Positions 1-10,740 of a DNA stretch of 64,000 bases are shown piece after piece. The number at the start of each line of letters is the position of its first letter. The first letter of the stretch is position 1. The stretch is from Polydactylus sextarius. Its lineage: Eukaryota > Chordata > Actinopteri > Polynemidae. The translations under genes were made by a program, and so were the position numbers. The notes under the pieces were generated by a model, which did no database searches, had not been told where the DNA came from, and worked only from the letters and a program-made list of their open reading frames with translations. The DNA is taken from contig CM028920.1 of assembly GCA_016801845.1 (NCBI GenBank), positions 1,377,001 to 1,441,000 on the forward strand, read 5' to 3'.

Positions 1-1325
1 GCTACTGAAAACAAGTCAAACACTTCCATCATTCTAGTGAATCAAATGACATTTTTTTAGTCATCCAGCCAATTCAAATGCAGCCTCAAGACTACAGGGT
101 GAGTCAGTGCTTTTTGGAAAGATAGTATCATTATGCTACATTTGGCACTTGGCAGATTCTGTTACAAGTGAAACTCACAGCGATAGAACTGGAACAATTC
201 AGGGTTCAAGTATTTTGTCCAAAGTAGGGAGAAGATCAGAGTTAACTGTTGTGTTAAATCTTTTTCCACAAGGGATGTGCAGTAAATGTCTTTATTTTCA
301 CATTGTTAAATCAAATCGCTGTTTGCCATGTTTGACTGCCACCTATTCCTGTCTGTGAGACAGATCTGTTTTCGTTAAATAAGTTAAAACCTTTGAATAT
401 ACAGGTGCTTTGATTAATTTGGATGATGGATTGGGCGATTTCAACTCTTTATTTTCATGATATGTTTAACATGCATTGAGTAACAGGAACTGTCCAGAAC
501 CCAAATAGCCAAGTAATGAACAAGACAAGAGTCTGTGTTCAGTTCAGCACTCTTTCTTGAACTTTTCCTTAAAAAATGGATAAGATGTTTGGTTTGGCAT
601 CTTTTTGCACCTGTCAAGTTGTTTCTATAATATTCCAGAGGCATTAGTTCTCACTGAGGTGGGAAGAGGCAAGGGCAAAGGTGCTAAAGATGCTCTAAAA
701 GCCATGGGAAGTTAGTAACTGCAGTTTGGCTGCTCAGCAACACTGTCAACAGTTACATCAGTGGTAGTAACACACAGGCTATGGGGGTGATCATGGCAGA
801 TTTCAGTCAAACAGTCAGATGTGAGCATGGACAAACTAAAAAACACATATTTTTTTAGATTCAGTGTTGACTTCACTTGAAATCTCCAAAAAAATAGGAA
901 AGACTGTGCTGATACATTTTAGAATTGTCAGGTGTTTTTGTTTCATTTAGTAGATTTGTCAGCACATTAATATTTAAAGAAATATAGGTTCAAATTGATT
1001 CATACTTTATATGGAATACAGTGGTTATTTTTCTAGTACTGTATTACAATAACCCACTCTCATACTGGGTTTCAGTCACTTGCACTTTCTCAGTCACATT
1101 ATTCCCTTTGATTAGTTCGACAGTAAATCTCTGATCAGTCAACCTGCATCATGATACACAAACTGTGTCATTACATATATTGTTATTGTAAGAGTGAAGC
1201 ATATAAGCTTGAGTAGATGGAACGAGAGAGGACAAGGTGACAGTGCTCCTGGATGGATCTATATGTATGAGTATGCATGTATTAACAAGCATGCATGTGT
1301 GAGGTGAATTCTCTCTGAAGGTGTC
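1..1325. other. No gene recognised; AT-rich unique sequence
   Basis: I see no exon-like frame, RNA gene or bounded mobile element here. The open frames are short and have no family resemblance. The sequence is AT-rich and of ordinary complexity until the (TG)n tract that opens the next feature. Confidence 0.6.
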
Positions 1326-1640
1326 TGTGTGTGTGTGTGTGACATTGCTACATTACTACATTCATGACTTCAGGGGACATTTCATTGACTTTCATTCATT
1401 TCCTGGAGACTTTCCTGGAAACCCTAGAGATCTCAGTTGTTGATACCACTTGTCCACCTTTATCTAAACCTAAACATAACCATAACCATAACCAAACTTT
1501 AACATCACCTTCATTTTTTTTTTTTTACATTATGGGGACCAGCTTTTCGTCCCCATAAGGGAGATGGGTCCCCATAATGTGAGTGTATAAACAGATTTAA
1601 GTCCCCACAATGTAGGAAACACACACACATACACACTGAC
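1326..1640 (+). repeat. GTCCCCA dispersed repeat, copy 1, flanked by microsatellites
   Basis: A ~300-bp unit lies between a (TG)n tract at 1326-1341 and a CA-rich tail near 1620-1640. It contains GGGGACATTTCATTGACTT-like text, TTTCCTGGAAACCCTAGAGA, a CCTAAACATAACC run resembling telomeric repeats, and a T-tract. It also has a perfect 14-bp inverted repeat: ACATTATGGGGACC at 1527-1540 and GGTCCCCATAATGT at 1567-1580. The same unit recurs at 6190-6460 (minus) and 16598-16880 (plus), and as a diverged relative near 47220-47350. Recurrence between CA/TG tracts suggests a short non-autonomous mobile repeat that nucleates or targets microsatellites. It has no coding capacity and I cannot assign a superfamily. 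Confidence 0.8.
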
Positions 1641-1689
1641 ACTGTGGTGTCATCAGCCATCATGATGCGGTCTGAGGGATCAGAATCCC

Positions 1690-2075
1690 CCTGGAGACAG
1701 TGGAAGTGGTGTGGATGGAGGATGATGATGATGATGGCTAAGCTGTCATCCATGATGAGGAACAGCTCTTCCACGGATAGAAAGAAAGATTTACTGGTAT
1801 GTAGAGCTCCTTCTGCTCCACCACAGATGTCTGAAGCAGTGTCACCCCAGCTTCCTACCTGCAGCTAGAACACTACAACCAGTACTTCATACACTGGACA
1901 TTCGACCATATATTTTATTCCTCTCTATATGATCTATTTTATCTTTTTGTCTTCCTTTTTATTATTTTGTAGGTGTGTTCTTTGCCCTTTTTTTTTTTTT
2001 TTTTTATCATTTTATCTTTATGCTGCTGCAACAGTGCAATCTCCATCCTGCAGGATACAAAGGAATCTGAATTTG
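1690..2075 (+). mobile_element. LINE 3' end (Rex1/CR1-like): ORF2 C-terminus plus 3'UTR
   Basis: In one frame, degraded text resembles the C-terminus of teleost CR1/Rex1-type ORF2, with the MAKLSSMMRNSSS-like stretch around 1735-1765. A T-rich 3'UTR follows, ending in GCTGCTGCAACAGTGCAAT near 2022-2040 and a GGATACAAAGGAATCTGAAT tail. That is close to the usual GCAATTTCCCC...GGGATCAATAAAG ending of these elements. Stops and frameshifts make it dead. It is 5'-truncated, as expected from incomplete target-primed reverse transcription. The family name comes from memory of related elements, not a search. Confidence 0.6.
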
Positions 2076-2084
2076 AAACAACAT

Positions 2085-2660
2085 TGATGGGAACAGATAT
2101 TACACCCCAACAACGGACAGTTCAGGCTGCTGAGGTCAGGCAGACGCCTCAGGAATCACCCAGCAAAAACTGAGAGACTGAAAAGAAGTTTGTACCCGCA
2201 GGCCATCTGAGCCCTCAATACACACACCTCACTGCAAAAACACTTAATACACCAAATACACAACTAAACCCTTGTTTCATCTACCTGTAAATACTGTATT
2301 GTGCTTCATCTACCTATAAACACTGCATAACATAATGTCTAGTACTCGGACATTTTACTCCCGCTGGAATATTACCACCCTGCTTCTTTATTTTCCCTTT
2401 TTAACCTCTTTCTGTTGACTTTTTTTATTTTTCAAATTTTTTTTTTACTTATTTTATTTATATTGTTGGACAAATTTTGCACTATTTTTTTTTTTAATTC
2501 ATCTTTTATTGGCTGCAAATTCCTTGTCTATATTAAAAAAATAGAAATTCTAAATTGTGAATTGTAATATTTTAATTGTAAGTTGTAAGAGTGCTCTCTT
2601 CCTCATTTCACTGCATGTCTTATTCTGTATCTCTGTGCAAGTGACAAATAAAAAACCATG
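2085..2660 (+). mobile_element. LINE 3' end (L2-like): ORF2 C-terminal tail plus 3'UTR
   Basis: From about 2113 one frame reads RLLRSGRRLRNHPAKTERLK and then RSLYPQAI, a stop, ALNTH. This is the typical C-terminal tail of L2-like ORF2 (…RLxxSFYPQAIRALN). The stop interrupts at the usual Arg position. A long A/T-rich 3'UTR runs to a GCAAGTGACAAATAAAA end near 2640-2655. It directly follows a different LINE 3' end and directly precedes a third LINE fragment, all in plus orientation, which suggests serial insertion into older LINE debris. Confidence 0.65.
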
Positions 2661-2689
2661 AACCTTGAGAGAAGAGGTCCCACAATCTG

Positions 2690-3240
2690 ATTATGAACAT
2701 AAAAAGACAAAGGAAGTGATTATTGACTCTAGGCAAAACAAATAACAATGACAATGGACGGCACAATAATGGTTGAACAGGTTCCCATTTCAAATGTTCA
2801 GGAGTCCATGTATGTAATGATCTGACCTGAGGTGTAAACACTACAGCTGTGATGAAGAAGACCCAGCAGCTCTTCTTCTTCCTGGGAACCTTGAGACGCA
2901 CCGATCTGTCTCAGGTCCTCATGTTAAACTTTTATAGAGTTACAGTAGAGAGCACTCAGACATACTGCTGCACTGTGTAGTTCTGTGGCTGGACTACAGA
3001 GAACAACATACATCTCAGCGGATTATTGACACCTCTTTTCCAAAATTGGAAGATGTCCACTCAGGTCACTCAAGCTGGCAAACATCATGAGGGCCCCATT
3101 CACATCCTGGTCACCTCCTATCCATCACCCTTTCTTCAGGCAGGCCCAGGGTTGCAAAGGCAAGGACCTGCCTCAAGGACTGGAAAATTTTCAAAGATAG
3201 TATCATTTTCCATGGCTGAAAGGAGCTGCTTAAAGACTTT
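2690..3240 (+). mobile_element. LINE ORF2 fragment (C-terminal third of RT region)
   Basis: Degraded frames carry the signature KTKEVIIDSR (near 2707), then KKTQQLLFFLGTLRRTDLSQ and VLMLNFYRVTVESTQTYC (about 2850-2965), as in the L2/CR1 region after the RT palm (KKAQQRLFFLRxLRKxGLSxxLLxxFYRSxIES). From about 3050 to 3240 it continues with weaker C-terminal text (KLANIMR-like, then SRTGKFSKIVSFSMA). Several frame changes and stops are present, so this is inactive. There is no endonuclease or FxDD palm motif, so only the 3' third is here. Confidence 0.7.
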
Positions 3241-3591
3241 TTTCAATAACTGTGGCAATGAAAGGAGGCTTGGAAATGGGGCAGTAATTATTAAGGATGG
3301 AAGGATCCAGCCCAGATTTTTTTCTGACTGGCTTGACACAGGACATTTTTAAAATGGCTTGGAACATATCCTGATGAGAGTCAGCTGTTCATTATGGGGA
3401 TCCGTTGTGAAGAAACTCAGAAATGGATTCTTTTTTTTTTTTTTTTACTTGTGTGACTGGATTTGCAGACCCTTTCTAACCAGCTGGTTACTACCTGTTT
3501 ACCAGTTTCCCTCTATGTTAAACAGTTGACCATTTCTTTAAAAATGTAATTGTACCATGAAATAATATTGTTCTGCAATGTATATGTAATT
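3241..3591. other. Unassigned, with a T16 homopolymer
   Basis: This is spacer between the LINE debris and a hAT 5' region. The only notable item is an uninterrupted T tract at 3431-3446. No frame or terminal repeat is recognisable. Confidence 0.5.
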
Positions 3592-4506
3592 CAGAGGTCA
3601 TTTCTCTAAGACTTCAAGGGAAGCTCAGCTTTCCCTAAAGTGTCCCTAAAATTAAATGGTCAAAATATGTACAGTTATGTTAACATTTCATTGACTACAA
3701 ATGTGTTAGAACACGTTCATTTAGAAGACGAGTTCATTCAGAATCAGCTACTTATCACACTGAGTCAATGCTGTTAACTTCTCATACATTCCCATAGCAC
3801 CGTTTTCTTATATGGTCTATGGTCAAAGCATTTACCCGTAGAAGCTGAGTGTCCATGCACTTCAATGGGACTGCATGGAACAGTTTTTTTCATTGCCTCA
3901 AAACTGTATGTCATTGGAAAATGCCGCAATTTTGTCCCATCGCTGGATGCTCAACGTCTCTGGGGGTGAATGGAGCTGTGGGTGGGCCTCTGCTGGCCTG
4001 GACGCTGAGCTGCCGTATGATGATTGGAGGATCAGTCGAAAGGCTGAATCCTGTTTTGATTGGCAGGTATTTTGAGATATACACCGTCACTTGACAGCTC
4101 AGCTCAGTCCCATCACGGATTTTGCAAGAGAAGTCAAAGACAAACTGCAACCCATTTGTTGGTATTTGCTCAGTGAAATTACTTGTTCATTTCTTACACT
4201 GTAAATAAAACACAGTCATAGTATTTCCTTGTTTAAGTTTAACATACTTTCAACATTTCCTTGTTTGAGTATAATATTGTTTCATTAGATTGCTCAGTCA
4301 GTCATATTGTTGGCTAGGTTGGAGTGAACTAGCTAGCTAGCAAGGTGCACACGATGGCAGACAATGCTAATATTGTCAACCTGATTTTGGCAAAGTCATT
4401 TGATAGTCTTCCTTATGAGGAGAAAATTAGAATTAAGTTAGCTGACAATGACCTTCCCCTCTTTGAAAGACCTGCAACCGCCACTGATGTGGTTTTAAAA
4501 TTCTAA
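3592..4506 (+). mobile_element. 5' portion of a hAT-type (ZMYM1/TTF-like) DNA transposon
   Basis: The stretch from AGAGGTCATTTCTCTAAGAC onward reads as a transposon 5' leader and ends in a short ORF (4354-4506) resembling the start of ZMYM1/TTF-type hAT transposases. I found no matching 3' end or target duplication, so the remainder appears lost. The left boundary is approximate. The hAT identity rests on the ORF resemblance and on my recollection of similar teleost leaders. Confidence 0.45.
4354..4506 (+). pseudogene. ZMYM1/TTF-type hAT transposase, N-terminal remnant
   Basis: This 50-codon ORF starts at ATG 4354 and stops with TAA at 4504-4506. It begins MADNANIVNLILAKSF and contains DSLPYEEKIRIKL. 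ZMYM1-like/TTF-zinc-finger hAT proteins usually carry a similar 'xILxKPFxSLxxxEKxxIK' lead before the TTF zinc finger. The zinc finger and the DDE catalytic core are absent. After about residue 30 the sequence (ADNDLPLFERPATA) no longer matches my expectation, so the frame may be shifted or the gene internally deleted. Confidence 0.4.
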
Positions 4507-4952
4507 AATATAAACCCCAGGTTTTACAGCCACGACTTCAGAGCCTGTCTCATACCCACATCACATCCTGCATGGGTTTCAACACCACTGTTGGGTTGTG
4601 AGGCCTCCAGCCTACTTCTGAATCACAGGACCACACACATAGCTGCTGAATAGGCAGTGGTTGGGTACAAGTGTGTGTCTATGTGTGTAAGAGTGTGTGA
4701 AGGTGACAGAAAAGTGCGAATAAGCCCAGAGGCAGTGCTGAGTTGGCAGTGTTGTCATGGAGACCTGTGTTGAACCCCTTCTGAGACCAGAGCCACAGCT
4801 TGGACCAGGTCCTCAGGTGTATTTGCATATGTATTGAATATGTGTGTGTGTGTGTATCTGTATGCTATTGATGTGTCTTCACAGTGTAAAGTGTCAATAG
4901 CACTTTCAATATCAACATAACACAACACCTCTCCACCACTGACCTTTATGCA
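4507..4952. other. Unassigned, with a (TG)n tract
   Basis: Nothing recognisable apart from a TG-rich region near 4665-4700 and a short pure (TG)n at 4841-4855. The sequence is ordinary intergenic text. Confidence 0.5.
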
Positions 4953-5230
4953 TAGAATAGAATAGAATAGAACAGAATAGTCTTTGATTGTCATTGTACA
5001 GTGGGGGTACAATGCTCCCACAGAGCCACCATGCACCACAATGAGAAAAGACAAAGATTGACAATCACAGTGACAGGCAGGAAAACAACAAACATAATGG
5101 GTGTCATAAAAACCAACACACAAGGTACAACATAGGATGAGAAACAATACAACATATTAAAGAAAAGTGGTATTCTCTTAAAAAAATAGACATAGAATTG
5201 GAAAAAAAGAAGAAATCTTGTAAAATTATA

Positions 5231-5289
<59 letters not shown>

Positions 5290-5500
5290 GTAAATTGTAA
5301 AAAATTGTGCAAGAAAAGTAGTGCAACAGAATATATGCACAAATAAGTAGTGAATAGTAAATAGGTAAATAAAAGACACTTCTGTACATAATTTCAAGAT
5401 ATTGGATCAAAAAGTAAATGTTCTCGTAAGGAAGCAGAGAATGATATGAAAAGGGTTGAGAGACCTTGATGGCAGCTGGTACAAACTGTTTGCCAAAAGT
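4953..5500 (-). mobile_element. LINE 3'UTR, antisense, with (ATTCT)n tail
   Basis: Read on the minus strand, the block is a T-rich LINE 3'UTR ending in GTACAATGACAATCAAAGAC followed by the pentamer tail ATTCT (plus-strand GAATA repeats at 4953-4980). That resembles the common CAATGACAATAAAG termination of teleost L2/Rex-like LINEs. Plus-strand text at 5465-5500 (TGATGGCAGCTGGTACAAAC) resembles the upstream part of the same 3' region. A long (TA)n has expanded inside it at 5232-5283. No protein motif remains. Confidence 0.6.
5232..5283. repeat. (TA)26 microsatellite
   Basis: This is a perfect TA dinucleotide run of about 52 bp without interruption, inside the antisense LINE 3'UTR. Such tracts are prone to cruciform formation and slippage. 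The ORFs that read through it as YIYIYI are artefacts. Confidence 0.97.
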
Positions 5501-6189
5501 CTTGTATTGCATAAGACTTAATGCACTGTGAAATTAAAACTCCCTTAAAAAGCATCTTCAGTGCTATTGAAACAGCATGGTAGCTACTCAAGAAATCCAT
5601 GCATGGCCACCAAAAAATGAACCTTATCAATTGTGTTGCTGGCAGAACCTGTCAGCAACACAATGTGTAACACAAACCTATGTGTGTGTGTGTGTGTGTG
5701 TGTATTTTATGTTTAATATGATGTCATCTTATGGTATCTCAATAATTGGAAGTAAGTGACAACCTGACACAGGCTTTAGTTGCTCTGAACAGCTGTGGTA
5801 CAGCAAGACAGTAAATGATAAGAAAACATTTTAATGAGCAGATCTACCAAATCTCAAAAATCTTCCTATGCATCTGAAAAAAAAAAAAACTGTTTAATTT
5901 GTATTGTATTATGCTCAAACCATAAGCCATTGTTAGGAGAGTAAGGACATTACTTACGCATTTAGATTAAGTGACTCAAGGTGGAGTAATTACACATGTG
6001 ATCGAAAAAATACCAAACCAGAATCAATAGGTGGCTGAGATGGAGAAATAATGAAATAACTAAAGCAGTATGGAAATAGACTTATGGTTTTAATGACGAA
6101 GGACTGTTGAAATTACAACTCCACAAGACAGCGCTCGTTTAGTGTTTTTCACATCTCCTTGTGTAAGAATCCATGGGTGTTTTATACAT
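5501..6189. other. Unassigned, with (TG)n at 5681-5703
   Basis: No gene or element recognised. It holds a 23-bp (TG)n at 5681-5703 and an A-tract near 5879-5890. Confidence 0.5.
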
Positions 6190-6460
6190 TTTCATGGCTT
6201 ACATTGTGGGGACTAAAACCTGTCTACACACTCACATTATGAGGATGTATCTTACTTATGAGGACCAAGAGCAGGTCCCCATAATGTAAGAAAACAAAAT
6301 ATTAAGCTGAAGACATGATTTAAGGTTTGGTTAAGGTTAGGGTCAGGTTTAGATAAAGTTTAAAGGCGGCAACAGTTGGGATCTCTAGGGTTTCCAGGAA
6401 ATGAATGCAAGTCAATGAAATGTCCCCTGAAGGCATGAAAACAAGACTGTGTGTGTGTGT
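6190..6460 (-). repeat. GTCCCCA dispersed repeat, copy 2
   Basis: This is the reverse-complement copy of the unit at 1326-1640. CTTACATTGTGGGGACTAAA and CAGGTCCCCATAATGTAAG flank a shortened middle. Then come GGTTAGGGTCAGGTTTAG (the telomere-like tract), GATCTCTAGGGTTTCCAGGA and GTCAATGAAATGTCCCCTGA. A (TG)n tract ends it at about 6449-6460. The same element order as copy 1, inverted, supports one dispersed family rather than chance similarity. Confidence 0.8.
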
Positions 6461-8480
6461 AATAATCAGCTCACAGGCAGCAGTGAAGTGAGGTTTCTTC
6501 TCGTTTTGATCATGCTTCAGGCTTCCTACCAATTAGTTAGTGATCAAATGTTCTTCCTGACAGGTAAACCTCCCCAGCCTCGCTTCCTCTGCCAGCACAT
6601 AACACATAACACACATGGAATAAAGGCAGCATAAGAAATCAATCGGTAACTTTTATGTGTAATGAAGCAATTTCTTTACAGAGACAGGACTAAGTGAGAT
6701 GAAAAAAGGATGACGTTGACTTGTGAGAGGATGTGGAGTCAGAGAAGATGAGGATGAGTGAAGCAGAGATCGGAGGAGTGAGGAGTGCAGTGAACGTGAT
6801 AAGTGTACGGCTTCAAATTAACACCAACAAGTCCAGTAAACACCTGTACACAGTGACTGCAGAGACAGGTAAAGTGAGGAGGAACTGGTGACAGCCAGGC
6901 CTGAGGCTGACAGCGACTACTTTGAATGCTCCATGTGTTTGCGTTCTCACTGTGATCAGTGGAACAGACGGGTCACTGCAGGGTTGGTTTGTGTCCACCA
7001 TATACAGAGTTCAACCCTTTTTGCCAAGAACATGGGCATACTATGGGGAATGGATAGCGTTGATTAATTATCCCAATGAAGCTGCTCAGCCAGCACATGG
7101 TCTGACAATCTGCAGCTATTTAGAGCAGAAACATCATGGTCACAGGACTCAGCTGTGTCATTCTGCCTCTGTCACATCTGTCAGAGATGATCCGCTGTCG
7201 TTCAAGCCGAGTCTCCACCAGCTCCGTCTTAGGTACTTTACATTGAATTTTTAAATATATGCATGCTGATTTGATACTGATTGACTGACCTGTGTCCTGT
7301 TTAACAGTGTTAAGCTGTTCCTTAACTATATTGTTTTTGTATTGACTAACTAACCACAGACCAGTGTGTGAATGTGTATGTGCTCCTGACTTTTCAAGTT
7401 GTTCTCTTGAAGCTGGTGTGCGTTTTTGTCAGCATTGTATTTGCCTTGAGAAGGACCAGATACGGTTGTGGAGCTTAGTATGCAGTCTTTTTAATTTTCA
7501 TACTGATAATAGAACCTAACAAACTGATGAGCCGCTCATTAAATTAGCTTTAATTAAAACGGCATCACAGAGAAGAAGCTACACACTCGGTCTGTACAGA
7601 GGAACTGTAGCTACACACTGACATGTGTTTCCTGTCAGATAGCACAGACACACTCACACTGCAGCATGGACGTACAGGCACGGAAGCAAAGCAAATTAAA
7701 TAAAACCTATAAAACCCATTTAATCTGGTTACAGTGATGTGTTTTTTTTTTTTTTTTTTTGTTCGGTCCTTAAAAAGAAGGCGACAAAGCGTCTGTTTAA
7801 CGAGGACCGAACACAAAGACTGACAAGATGAGAAAAGTTTTCTTCTGACTTTCTGCTGTTCTGACATCACTTTCATTACCATGATCACTGTGAACACCGG
7901 ATGTGTCAGAAATCTGAAACTGGCATCAGTTACTGGTGCAGTGTTTTCATTTGTTGCTGTGTGACTAGATAAGAGCTGTGTGCAAACACAGCGATGACAT
8001 GAACATGATGTAAATTTGTAAAGCAAGAAAAATACACGCGAACATTTTATCATTTGTTTATCTGATGCTCATTTGAATTATATGTGAAAGAAAGATTAAA
8101 GATTTGGTTTCATATGAAGGTAAACCTCAAGCACAGAAAGGAGAAGACGTTATGTCAGCGATCCTCTGTATCAACCTGTGTGTCAGGTTGTTAATACAGG
8201 TTGGACAACTGCCGCTGCCACTGAACTGCTGTTTTATTTAAGGAGTAATATCTGGGGATACAGAATAGTCATAGTCAACACATCAGCTCCTGGATATGAG
8301 TCAGTTATTCAGATTTTCTCAGACCTCTGTAAAATATGGATGTGGAGACGTTTGTCTCACTGTGAGTTTCTGTTGAACTGAGACTGCAGATGTTTTAAAG
8401 GTGAAAGCTGTTGTGGATGGACAGTGTCTGTACATGTGATGTATTCACAGGCAGCAGCTCTCTGTTGCTGTTCAGTGGGT
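6461..8480. other. No gene recognised; unique sequence with T20 tract
   Basis: About 2 kb with no identifiable exon, RNA gene or mobile element. A poly-T tract sits at 7741-7760. A 162-codon minus-strand frame near 7565-8053 runs through that tract and has no family resemblance, so I do not call it. Confidence 0.5.
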
Positions 8481-8524
8481 CAAGGGATTGGTCAGCCCCC
8501 TATGTGAGCTCTCACACTGGGTCA
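8481..8524 (+). other. Motif pair member 1 (shared with 15282-15342)
   Basis: AGGGATTGGTCAGCCCCC is followed after a short spacer by GCTCTCACACTGGGTCA (8508-8524). The same two blocks in the same order and strand occur at 15282-15342, with a longer spacer. The second block is identical over 17 bp. This could be a locally duplicated regulatory piece or a fragment of an unrecognised repeat. Confidence 0.55.
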
Positions 8525-8584
8525 GGAAAATGAGCCCAGATCTGCTCTGACCTCTGGGTCATCCATCACCTTCCTTTGCACCAA

Positions 8585-8667
8585 CTCCGCCTCCTCCTCC
8601 TCCTTCTGCTCCTTCTCCTTCTCCCCCTCCTCCATCTTACAGTACACTCTGCAGTGTAAGATGGAGG
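8585..8667 (+). other. Polypyrimidine block ending in a 13-bp hairpin
   Basis: A C/T-only block (CTCCTCCTCCTCCTTCTGCT and on) ends in an inverted repeat. CTCCATCTTACA at 8630-8641 and TGTAAGATGGAG at 8655-8666 are perfectly complementary around a 13-nt loop, and an extra C-G pair forms at 8629/8667. The tract could adopt H-DNA and the stem a cruciform or RNA hairpin. I see no microRNA I know. Confidence 0.7.
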
Positions 8668-8760
8668 GACGCCACACAGCAGGGTCTCTTTTATCTTCCT
8701 CCCTTCCTCAATTCCCCCTCAACAACTTTTCTGCTCCTCCTCTGAGCCCTTCAATCTTTG

Positions 8761-8816
8761 TGTATGTGTGTGTGTGTGTGCGCGTGCGTGTGTGTGCGCT
8801 TGTGTGTGTGTGTGTG
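8761..8816. repeat. Compound (TG)n/(GC)n microsatellite
   Basis: This 56-bp alternating purine-pyrimidine tract, mostly TG with CG interruptions (TGCGCGTGCGTG), is a classical Z-DNA-prone run. Translations through it (CVCVCV) are not genes. Confidence 0.95.
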
Positions 8817-8819
8817 CCC

Positions 8820-10740
8820 GGCCTCGCCTCAGTGCGACTCAAGCGCAGCCATGCAGAACCAGCTGACAGCTTCCTCTCCTCCTCCTCCTCCTTCCTTCAT
8901 CTTCAGCTCTTCTTGTGTGTCATGCTTTCTCCCCACTGCCTTGTCCCTCGGCTCTAACCCTAGATAGTTACACCAGGTCCCAGTCTGTGGTAACAAAGCA
9001 GCATTCTGACAATCTGTGTATGTGTGTCCATTTAGCACATGAAGCAAATGTCATGCACAAATATTATTCTCTTTTTTGCGCTGTTTATCTTCCTCTCAGA
9101 GTAAATTCCCTGTCCCTCTCAGTCGCTCCGTTCTCACTGAGGTTCACTCATCATTTTTCAATCTGTTCTGGGTTCACACATTATGAAAACACCACAATAC
9201 AACTGCTGCTTGTTTTCCTCACAATGGGTCAACTCACCTCCATTTACCTGCATCGCTGATCATAACTAAAAGCTGAGGAAATAGTTTCCAGCATCTTAAT
9301 CATTGTTCCATTATGTTGCTTTTTGCAGATAAAATCCCGTCAGTCGTGCTGAGAATATACTGCACCGCAATCACAACCCTTATGTTTGTATTTAAAAGTG
9401 TATTTTTCAGTCATTAAAGGCTCAGTCAGCATCTCGTGATAACCAGCAGGCCTTTTACATGAATTACACAGTTTTTAAAATGTGTTTGACTTTTTCATTG
9501 TGGACTTCTCATTGGTTTGAAGAAGCTGGTGTCAAACTGTATCAGAACCAGGAGCATGGTGGGTTTGATTAACTCACTAGCAAATAACCAGGGATTTTTT
9601 TTTTGACTTTGACTGCTCTGTTTATTATTTGACTTCCTCTGTAGTAAGAATATTTGCATAATTGTATTTTTTTCTTGTATTTTTAATGTATTTGTGCACC
9701 ACAAAATTTCAGTATGAAAAACTGTGGGACAGCATTGACCCGCAACACTGGCATCACAACATTTTAAAATACACCTGTGTTATTTGTCCAACTTGTTCAC
9801 AAATTGCCACCAGTAATCTGAAACTGCACCTTTTTTTATCTTTTCATATAGTCGCGTCTTCCTCTGATGGACACTCAGCAGGTCAGTGTGATTCCTCACA
9901 AAGATATGGCAGTAAGTGACACCAGCTGCAGGGACATGGAGTTTAGTGGAGTCATGTCCCTGACTGATTATATGGCACAGCAGGAACAATGCAGTATAGA
10001 GCAACGCTGCAGTGCCCCTCCCAGATCATTCCCAAGCTGGAGGGGCAGGTAGGGGATGTTGTGCAGCTGCTCCCTGGGTTAGACACAGGGCGTCAGGTTG
10101 GTCCTGTCAGCAGTAACTGATCCAGGTATCAGAGCAGGACGCCACCTGATTCAGACTATGGTAGATCTGCCGTGGTGAGCTAAAAGTAAAGAAGGCCAAG
10201 TCTGATCTATTGTCTCGGTGCTTTGAGAGAAAGTCATACAAGTAAAGTGTGGAAATAAACAGCTCAAACTGTGTTCATAACTCCCCTCAAAATACAGAAT
10301 TTAAATAATAAATACATGACAACAGCAAATAAAATAATATGATAATATTAATAGAATAAATAAAAATTTACATAGAAACATAAAATACCCTGAATTAAAT
10401 GAGCCAGTCAGTCACAGTTTGATCTCATACAAATGTCAGTTGATTGCAGTGTTTCATCATTATCATCATTATCTCCTCATATTTGACTTTGAAGCCCAAA
10501 TTAACATCATAGTGAAAAGAGAGGGACTTTTGGTCCAGTATATTTTGATGCAGGCAACGTGTCATGTGTCTGAGGGCGTTTTCCTCCTCATGATTTCACC
10601 AGTGTATCAAGCTCCAGCTCAATAGCCACGAAAAAGGAGAGCAAGGGGACTGCACAGAGAAAAGGAGAGGGGTGTGGAAAAAAAAAAAAGAAACAAATGA
10701 CTGTGAAATGTTTTCTAGTGGAGACTGAGTACATTTTTTA
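8820..10740. other. No gene recognised
   Basis: About 1.9 kb of ordinary sequence, with short pyrimidine-rich runs at 8870-8895 and A/T-rich text near 10280-10390. No domain, tRNA box or terminal repeat is recognisable. Confidence 0.5.

Noticed and set aside
1455..1505. Telomere-like CCTAAACATAACC repeats as an interstitial telomere
   Set aside because: Only a few degenerate units, and the same tract recurs inside the dispersed GTCCCCA repeat, so it belongs to that element rather than to a telomere fusion.
4991..5512. 173-codon minus-strand frame rich in Tyr/Ile/Phe
   Set aside because: Produced by the (TA)26 tract and an A/T-rich LINE 3'UTR; not a membrane protein.
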